20,378 nucleotides of DNA, from contig JAVEWG010000053.1 in assembly GCA_034004685.1 (NCBI GenBank), positions 1 to 20,378 on the forward strand, read 5' to 3'. Shown here piece after piece: positions 15,031 through 20,378 of the stretch. The position numbers and the translations under genes were made by a program. Below the pieces are notes generated by a model, which was not told the origin of the DNA, searched no databases, and was given only the letters and a program-made list of their open reading frames with translations. The stretch's first letter is position 1. Every line of letters begins with the position of its first letter. The stretch comes from JAEUNX01 sp034004685 (GTDB lineage Bacteria > Pseudomonadota > Gammaproteobacteria > Burkholderiales > Rhodocyclaceae).

Positions 15031-15057
15031 TCACTCCCCCTACCGAGCACAACGCAT

Positions 15058-15966
15058 ATGGCTATTCAGTGGTTCCCCGGGCACATGACCTCCGCCCGCA
15101 AGAAGGCGGCCGATACCATGGCCCGCATCGACGTGGTCATCGAGGTGGTGGATGCCCGCCTGCCGGAGGCGAGCTGCAATCCCATGATTGGCGAGCTGCG
15201 CCGCCATCGCCAGCGCCCCTGCCTGAAGTTGCTGAACAAGGCGGATCTGGCCGATCCGGAGGTCACCAAGGCCTGGCTGGCCCATTACAACCAGCAGTCG
15301 GGAGTGCTGGCGGTGGCCCTGTCCTGCAAGAAGGCTTCCGACGTGGCCCGGGTTCCAGGCCTGTGCCGCCAGTTGGCACCCCATCGCAACGATGGCACCA
15401 AACCCCTGCGGATGATGATCATGGGGATCCCCAATGTGGGCAAATCCACCCTGATGAACGCCCTCCTGAAACGCCGGGTGGCGGCGGTTGGGGATGAGCC
15501 GGCGGTCACCAAGAACCAGCAAAGCCTGTCCCTGGGGCAAGACATGACCCTGACCGACACACCCGGCATGCTGTGGCCCAAGATCGAGCACGATTCCGAC
15601 GGCTACATGCTGGCGGCCAGCCACGCGGTGGGCACCAACGCGGTGATCGAGGAGGAAGTGGCGGCCTTTCTCGGGGATCTGCTGCTGGCCCGTTACCCCC
15701 AGGCCCTGGCTGCGCGCTACGGGCTGGATCCGGCCGGGATGGACGGACCGGGGGTGGTGGAGGCGGTCGCCCGCCGGCGGGGCTGCCTGCGTCGCACCCG
15801 GGAAGGCACCGTGCCCGATCTTGAGAAGGCGTCCCTGGTGTTGCTCACCGATTACCGCAGCGGGGCCTTGGGCCGGATCAGCCTGGAGTCCCCCGCCAGC
15901 CGCCAGGCCATGCTGGCCGCAGCGGCGGTGGCGGCTCCGGACGGAGCCGGGGCGGAAGAGGAATAA
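15058..15966 (+). CDS. ylqF: Circularly permuted ribosome-biogenesis GTPase (YlqF/RbgA type)
   Basis: A 302-residue GTPase with permuted motif order, the hallmark of the YlqF/YawG group. G4 (LLNKADL) comes first, then G1 (GIPNVGKSTLMN) and G3 (DTPGMLWP). The protein starts IQWFPGHMTSARKKA and EVVDARLPEASCNP, which are strongly conserved in the family. Bacterial members help mature the large ribosomal subunit in the cytoplasm. The last 15 or so residues are Ala- and Glu-rich and not conserved. It stands alone on the + strand between two - strand GGDEF-EAL genes, so it is probably a single-gene unit. Confidence 0.93.
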   Translation: MAIQWFPGHMTSARKKAADTMARIDVVIEVVDARLPEASCNPMIGELRRHRQRPCLKLLNKADLADPEVTKAWLAHYNQQSGVLAVALSCKKASDVARVPGLCRQLAPHRNDGTKPLRMMIMGIPNVGKSTLMNALLKRRVAAVGDEPAVTKNQQSLSLGQDMTLTDTPGMLWPKIEHDSDGYMLAASHAVGTNAVIEEEVAAFLGDLLLARYPQALAARYGLDPAGMDGPGVVEAVARRRGCLRRTREGTVPDLEKASLVLLTDYRSGALGRISLESPASRQAMLAAAAVAAPDGAGAEEE

Positions 15967-15993
15967 TCCCCAGCGGGCCCCACGGCCATTCCC

Positions 15994-16007
15994 CCTGGGC
16001 GCCCAGG
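15994..16007. repeat. 14-bp perfect palindrome in convergent gap
   Basis: CCTGGGCGCCCAGG lies in the 73-bp space where ylqF and the MASE1 gene converge. It can form a short GC stem in RNA from either strand, but with no T-run on either side and little room for a loop. A bidirectional terminator role is possible but weak. Confidence 0.3.
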
Positions 16008-16039
16008 TGATGGGCATGCCGAACGATGCAGGGCGGAGC

Positions 16040-19000
16040 TCAAACGCAGCGAATGGGAAATTGCCCTAGCCAGGGCAGCAATGCTTCCTCCGCCATGGGC
16101 TTGGCAAAGAGATAGCCCTGAATGAGGTGGCAGCCCCGCTGGGCCAGGTAGCGCTGTTGCTCTTCGGTCTCCACTCCCTCGGCCACCACTTCCAGGCCCA
16201 GATCCCGGGCCAGGGACAGGGTGGCCGACGCGATGGCGGCATCTTCCGGATCGCCGGGCAGATCCCGCACGAAGGAGCGGTCGATCTTCAGGCGCTGGAT
16301 GGGCAGGCGCCGCAGATAGGCCAGGCTGGAATAGCCGGTGCCGAAGTCGTCCAGGGCCAGGCTCACCCCCAGGGCGCGGATATGCGCCAGGCGGTCGAGC
16401 ATTTCCGGGCTGGGCTGCATCAGGGCGCTCTCGGTGATTTCCAGCTCGATGCGGGCGGGGTCGGCGCCGGTTTCGGCCAGGGTTTGGGCCACGACCTCGG
16501 CGAAATCGGGCCGGCGGAACTGGAGGGCCGAAATGTTCACCGCCATGCTCAGGGTTTGCCCCTGGCGGGCCAGGCGCACCTGGCAGAGGCAGGCCTCCCG
16601 CAGGATCCAGGCGCCCATGGGCAGGATCAGGCCGGATTCCTCGGCCACCGGAATGAAGTGATCCGGCCGCACCATCCCCCGTTCCGGGTGTTGCCAGCGC
16701 ACCAGGGCCTCCACCCCGCAGGGGCAGCCGGTGTTAAGGTCGAGCTGGGGCTGGTAGTGGAGGATCAGCTCGCCCCGGTCGATGCCCCGGCGCAGGGCGT
16801 GTTCCAGGGCCAGCCGCTCCACGGCGCGCTGGTTCATGCCTGCCTCGAAGAAGTGGAAGCCGTTGCGCCCGGCCTGTTTGGCGCCGTACAGGGCCACGTC
16901 GGCATTCTTGAGGAGGGTGTCCACGTCGGCGCCGTCGCCGGGATACAGGGCGATGCCGATGCTCACCGATACATGGAGTTCGTGCTCGTCCAGCCAGATC
17001 CCTTCCCGCAGGGATTCGATGAGCTTGGTGGCGACCCGGCTCACGTCCTCCTGGTGGTCGAAGCGGGAAATCAGCACCACGAATTCGTCGCCCCCCAGGC
17101 GGGCCAGCAGGTCCGTTTCCCGCAGGCAGGCCGAGAAGCGGCCCACTACCGCGGTCAGCAGCCGGTCTCCCACAGGATGGCCGAGGGAGTCATTGACTGT
17201 CTTGAAGTTGTCCAGGTCCAGGAACAGCACCGCCGTCTGGTCCCCGTGGCGCTGGGCCTCTGTCAGGGTGGTCCGGGCGTGCTCCAGCCAGTGGAGGCGG
17301 TTGGGCAGGCCGGTGAGGGAATCGTAGCGGGCCAGGAACTGGATGTGGGCCTCAGCTTGGCGGGCAGCGGTAACGTCCTGGACGGTGCCCCGCAGCTGGA
17401 GGCGATCCCCGTCCCGGCTGCTGGCGATCTGGAAATGGAGGATCTCCGGCGGATCGGCGGCTTGGTCCAGGGCGCAGTCCAGGGCCAGGTTCACCGGATT
17501 GCGGCGGGCTTCGGCCAGGGCAGCGGCCAGGCGGGGGCGGGCCGCGCCGTCCAGGCGCGAGAGCAGATCGTTGAGGGTAACGGGGCCCTCGGGCGGCAGA
17601 TCCAATACCCGGCGCAGCTCGGCGGAGCAGTCCAGGGTTTCCATGTCCCCCAGCAACGCCCAGCTGCCCATCCGGGCGATCCGCTGGGCTTCCTCCAGGG
17701 TTTCCCGCTGGGCATGCAATCGATCTCTGGCCGCCGCCAGCTCGGCGGTGCGTTCTTCCACCAGTGCCGCGGTGCGCCGGGTTCGCCCGGCATTGAGGAG
17801 TAGAAACCCTCCCAGCATGCCCGCCAGGGCCAGGCCCACCGCCGGGGTGGCCTCCAGGGCGCGGCTGCGGGTGGCCAGGCTGAAGGCGTCGGTGGCCCGC
17901 AGCAGGATCCGCCATTGCCGCTCGGCGAAGCGATAAGGAATGGACAGTTCCAGGGCGCCCAGACGGGCTATCGGATGCTCACAGCCCAGGGGACCGGCCA
18001 GGCGGGTGGCCAGGGATGGGTCGTTTTCGTCGATGAGGCAGACCTGGAAGCGTTCGTCGGGGTGTTCCGCCAGGGTCGCGGCGAGGGTGTCTTCCAGGAG
18101 GACCGCGCTGGAGACCACGCCCTTCAGCAAGCCCGGGCGGTTGGCATCGGACACCGCCAGGTAAATCACCAATCCGCGCCGATCTCCCTCCTGTTGAACC
18201 AGCTGAAAGGGTGGGGACGCCACCGGCCGACCCAATTCCCGGCTGGCCTGGATGGCCTGGCGGGCGGCCGGCAGGGACAGGGGATTCATGCCTTCGACCC
18301 CCCGGTTACGCTGCCAAGGCTCCACGAACAGGTAGGGAAGATAGTCCCGGGCCGGGGCCGCCGGCCGGGTGTTGCCCGCCACGTCCCGGTCCAGGATGCG
18401 GAAATCGCTTGCGCCTTGTTGGATTGCCTGGGATTCGAAGGCCTGCCGCTGGGCGTGGAGAACCAGGGGCCCCCAGGCAAAGTTCAGCACGTCCGGGTAG
18501 CGCTCCAGCCAAGGTTCCACGAAGTGGCGCCAGTCCTGGCGAGATAGTTCCTCCGAAGAGGATGCAAAGCGCTCCAGGGAGCGCAGCACATCGGCATGGG
18601 CATCGAAGCGATGGGTGATGGTCCGGGCGATGGTCTCGGCGTCCCGGTTGAACTGGCTCTCTACCCGGCGCCGTTCCGAATCCTGCACCTGGATGAAAAC
18701 CACCGCCAGCAAGGCCAGGGTGGTGACCAGGGGCAGGGCCACCGACAGGCGGCGGGCACGCCAGACCGCTGCCGGCTGCCCCAGGAATATGAAGACCAGG
18801 GGGGCCGCGATGACCGCCCCCAGGGTGTCGCCAATCCACCAGTTCCACCAGGAAAGCCCGGCTTGGGCCAAGGGCAGGGTGCCGCTGAAGACCAGCCAGG
18901 GAATGGTCAGGGCGGCATTGATCAGGCTGCTCAGGGGAATCACCACCAGCAGGAACCAGATAATTGGTTGGGGTGTTTCCAGGGTGGTGGGATACCCCAC

Positions 19001-19306
19001 CAGGCGGCGGGTCAGGGCAGCGCCGGCCAGCCCCTGCAAGGTGGCGCCCAGGGCAGGGACTAGCACCGCCCCCAGGTCGTGGGTGTGGCCGCCGCTGGTC
19101 ACCGCCATCAGTTGTACCAGGATCGAGCCCAGGGTCACCCCCGGCCACAGCCGGTTGCCGTAGATCAACAAGGAGGCCAGGGCAAGGCCCGCCGAAGGAA
19201 AAATGGGCGAAGCATAGCTGGGGGGAACCGCCATCTGGAGGGCGCCCCAACCAATAATGGCGTAGGCGATGGCAAGCAGGGCGTTGTGGACAGCGGCTTT
19301 CAGCAT
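16040..19306 (-). CDS. MASE1-CHASE-PAS-GGDEF-EAL membrane cyclic-di-GMP protein
   Basis: A 1088-residue inner-membrane protein. Residues 1-205 carry multiple membrane segments of MASE1 type (SPIFPSAGLALASLLIYG, NRLWPGVTLGS, WWNWWIGDTLGAVIAAPLVF). A CHASE-like extracytoplasmic sensor follows (about 215-465: VEPWLERYPDVLNFAWGP, PYLFVEPWQRNRG), then another membrane segment (about 487-505). A coiled coil precedes a degenerate PAS region (about 540-650). GGDEF is intact at 738-742 with an RxxD site (R729/D732). The EAL domain has EALVRW from 866, NISALQF, LEITES, LDDFGTGYSS, LKIDRSF and VAEGVET. Both catalytic domains look active. The ATG has GGAG just upstream. It thus combines an embedded and a periplasmic sensor; the ligands are unknown. 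It is convergent with ylqF and divergent from the nitroreductase gene. Confidence 0.93.
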   Translation of the reverse strand: MLKAAVHNALLAIAYAIIGWGALQMAVPPSYASPIFPSAGLALASLLIYGNRLWPGVTLGSILVQLMAVTSGGHTHDLGAVLVPALGATLQGLAGAALTRRLVGYPTTLETPQPIIWFLLVVIPLSSLINAALTIPWLVFSGTLPLAQAGLSWWNWWIGDTLGAVIAAPLVFIFLGQPAAVWRARRLSVALPLVTTLALLAVVFIQVQDSERRRVESQFNRDAETIARTITHRFDAHADVLRSLERFASSSEELSRQDWRHFVEPWLERYPDVLNFAWGPLVLHAQRQAFESQAIQQGASDFRILDRDVAGNTRPAAPARDYLPYLFVEPWQRNRGVEGMNPLSLPAARQAIQASRELGRPVASPPFQLVQQEGDRRGLVIYLAVSDANRPGLLKGVVSSAVLLEDTLAATLAEHPDERFQVCLIDENDPSLATRLAGPLGCEHPIARLGALELSIPYRFAERQWRILLRATDAFSLATRSRALEATPAVGLALAGMLGGFLLLNAGRTRRTAALVEERTAELAAARDRLHAQRETLEEAQRIARMGSWALLGDMETLDCSAELRRVLDLPPEGPVTLNDLLSRLDGAARPRLAAALAEARRNPVNLALDCALDQAADPPEILHFQIASSRDGDRLQLRGTVQDVTAARQAEAHIQFLARYDSLTGLPNRLHWLEHARTTLTEAQRHGDQTAVLFLDLDNFKTVNDSLGHPVGDRLLTAVVGRFSACLRETDLLARLGGDEFVVLISRFDHQEDVSRVATKLIESLREGIWLDEHELHVSVSIGIALYPGDGADVDTLLKNADVALYGAKQAGRNGFHFFEAGMNQRAVERLALEHALRRGIDRGELILHYQPQLDLNTGCPCGVEALVRWQHPERGMVRPDHFIPVAEESGLILPMGAWILREACLCQVRLARQGQTLSMAVNISALQFRRPDFAEVVAQTLAETGADPARIELEITESALMQPSPEMLDRLAHIRALGVSLALDDFGTGYSSLAYLRRLPIQRLKIDRSFVRDLPGDPEDAAIASATLSLARDLGLEVVAEGVETEEQQRYLAQRGCHLIQGYLFAKPMAEEALLPWLGQFPIRCV

Positions 19307-19382
19307 GTTCTCCGGCCGTCTGGCGCGGCCGCGCTTGATATCGGATTCGTGGGCAGTGGTAGGGCCGACTCGGCGGGCCCGC

Positions 19383-19388
19383 TACAAT
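19383..19388 (+). promoter_or_regulatory. Candidate -10 element for the nitroreductase gene
   Basis: TACAAT (5 of 6 to TATAAT), 32 bp before the nitroreductase ATG. No good -35 match lies 16-18 bp upstream. The 114-bp divergent gap otherwise holds GC-rich sequence without recognisable sites. Confidence 0.35.
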
Positions 19389-19420
19389 CTCGGCAATTTT
19401 CCGTCAATCTGGAGTGTACG

Positions 19421-20239
19421 ATGATGAACGACCTGGCGCTTCTCCAGGCCCGCTACGGCGCGGGGGCCCCGATACTCGAAGGACTCAATGGCACCTTGCG
19501 CCAGCTGCTGGCCCACCGCTCGGTGCGGGCCTACACCCCGGAAGCCGTGGGCGACGAACAATTGACCGCCCTGGTGGCCGCCGCCCAGTCCGCCGCCAGC
19601 TCCTCCAACCTCCACGCATGGAGCGTGGTGGCGGTACGGGATCCAGCCCGCAAGGCGGCCTTGGCGGAGTTGGCCGGCGACCAGGCCCATATTCGCCAGG
19701 CCCCCCTGTTCCTGGTGTGGCTGGCGGACCTGGCCCGCCTGGAGCGGGTTGCCAGCAGCGAGGGGCGGCCCAGCGCCGGCCTGGATTTCCTGGAAATGTT
19801 CCTGGTGGGGGCGGTGGATGCCGCCCTGGCGGCCCAGAACGCAGTGGTGGCGGCCGAATCCATGGGCCTGGCCACGGTGTTCATCGGCGCCATGCGGAAC
19901 CGGCCGGAGGAGGTTGCCCGCTTGCTGGAACTGCCGCCCCGGGTGACGGCGGTGTTTGGCCTGTGCGTGGGCTATCACGACCCGGCCCAGCCGTCGGCGG
20001 TCAAGCCCCGCCCCCCCCAGGAGGTGGTGCTCCACCGGGAAACGTACTCCCTTGGCGCCCAGGATGCTGGGGTCGCCGCCTATAACCAGACCATGGCGGA
20101 CTTTTACGCCAGCCAGGGAATGAAGGTCCATGGCAGCTGGTCGGTGCATTCGGCCAAGCGGATTTCCGGGCCGGAAAGCCTGTCCGGGCGGGATCGGCTG
20201 GTGGAAGCCCTGCATGCCCTGGGGTTCCCGTTGCGCTAG
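19421..20239 (+). CDS. nfsA: NfsA-type FMN-dependent NAD(P)H nitroreductase
   Basis: A 272-residue nitroreductase-fold flavoprotein. It shares the order of conserved stretches seen in E. coli NfsA: HRSVRAYTPEAV, AAQSAASSSNLHAWSVV, IRQAPLFLVWLADLARL, VDAALAAQNAVVAAESMGL, VFIGAMRNRPEEV, LPPRVTAVFGLCVGYHDP and VKPRPP. Such enzymes reduce nitroaromatics, quinones or flavins by two-electron steps in the cytoplasm; the natural substrate is unknown. ATG 19421 has GGAG 6 bases upstream; a second ATG follows directly and would also fit. The N-terminus is about 20 residues longer than in NfsA before the HRS motif. It is a single-gene unit, divergent from the MASE1 protein. Confidence 0.85.
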   Translation: MMNDLALLQARYGAGAPILEGLNGTLRQLLAHRSVRAYTPEAVGDEQLTALVAAAQSAASSSNLHAWSVVAVRDPARKAALAELAGDQAHIRQAPLFLVWLADLARLERVASSEGRPSAGLDFLEMFLVGAVDAALAAQNAVVAAESMGLATVFIGAMRNRPEEVARLLELPPRVTAVFGLCVGYHDPAQPSAVKPRPPQEVVLHRETYSLGAQDAGVAAYNQTMADFYASQGMKVHGSWSVHSAKRISGPESLSGRDRLVEALHALGFPLR

Positions 20240-20291
20240 GCCGGCTCCATCGCCGTTCTGTAATAAAGCCTGGTTAGCCCCATCGGCTCGC

Positions 20292-20310
20292 CGTCCGCCC
20301 GGAGCGGACG
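20292..20310. repeat. Hairpin between nitroreductase and the last gene
   Basis: CGTCCGC and GCGGACG form a perfect 7-bp stem around a 5-base loop, 52 bp after the nitroreductase stop and 30 bp before the next ATG. No T-run follows, so a terminator is uncertain; a leader structure for the next gene is the alternative. Confidence 0.4.
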
Positions 20311-20339
20311 CCAGATATTCCATTCAGAACGAGGCAACG

Positions 20340-20378
20340 ATGGTGAAACGCAAACTTCTGGCCCTGGCCCTGGCCGCC
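20340..20378 (+). CDS. Start of a probable exported protein (3' end outside window)
   Basis: Only 13 codons are present: MVKRKLLALALAA. The basic start followed by a Leu/Ala-rich stretch looks like the beginning of a signal peptide. GAGG at 20331-20334 is a well-placed ribosome site, 5 bases before the ATG. Nothing can be said about the mature protein. Confidence 0.6.
   Translation, partial: MVKRKLLALALAA

Noticed and set aside
16127..17803. 558-residue open frame on the + strand opposite the MASE1-CHASE-GGDEF-EAL gene
   Set aside because: Fully antisense to strongly conserved GGDEF and EAL domains; composition (GVEVGAVAG, QAGQGIV) is typical of a reverse shadow.

Overview
The window is about 20.4 kb of dense, GC-rich chromosome. 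Codon use, the gene order mltG-tmk-holB-pilZ-tatD, and the load of chemotaxis and cyclic-di-GMP genes suggest a betaproteobacterium, most likely of the Rhodocyclales (Azospira/Dechloromonas-like). That placement is inference from gene content. I see no rRNA, tRNA, CRISPR array, intact insertion sequence or phage gene.

Positions 1-5958 (+ strand) form a signalling block. It starts with the C-terminal end of a NarX-type histidine kinase, followed by an overlapping NarL/LuxR-type response regulator. Next come an Aer-like chemoreceptor with a PAS domain, a stand-alone metallo-beta-lactamase-fold di-iron protein of the ODP (oxygen-binding di-iron protein) type, and, 8 bp later, a soluble GAF-like/GGDEF/EAL protein. 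The last three suggest that oxygen or redox state is fed to both chemotaxis and c-di-GMP turnover.

Positions 5974-7966 (- strand) form a tightly overlapping set: ygfZ (Fe-S repair/folate-binding), a 66-residue unknown protein probably starting at TTG, and an NRDE/TANGO2-family protein. Divergent from it, 8109-12652 (+ strand) is a housekeeping run: mltG, tmk, holB and pilZ, all overlapping, then tatD and a secreted ankyrin-repeat protein that overlap each other.

Positions 12670-19306 hold two large GGDEF-EAL proteins on the - strand, a cytoplasmic GAF-PAS one and a membrane MASE1-CHASE-PAS one. They flank a + strand gene for a circularly permuted ribosome-assembly GTPase (YlqF/RbgA type). 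The window ends with an NfsA-type nitroreductase and the first 13 codons of a probable exported protein.

Three GGDEF-EAL proteins, each with a different sensory module, plus a PilZ protein, make the window rich in c-di-GMP functions. The least expected non-coding signal is a short sequence, CTAGGGTCTGTTG or a one-mismatch variant, found at the stop codons of three separate signalling genes.
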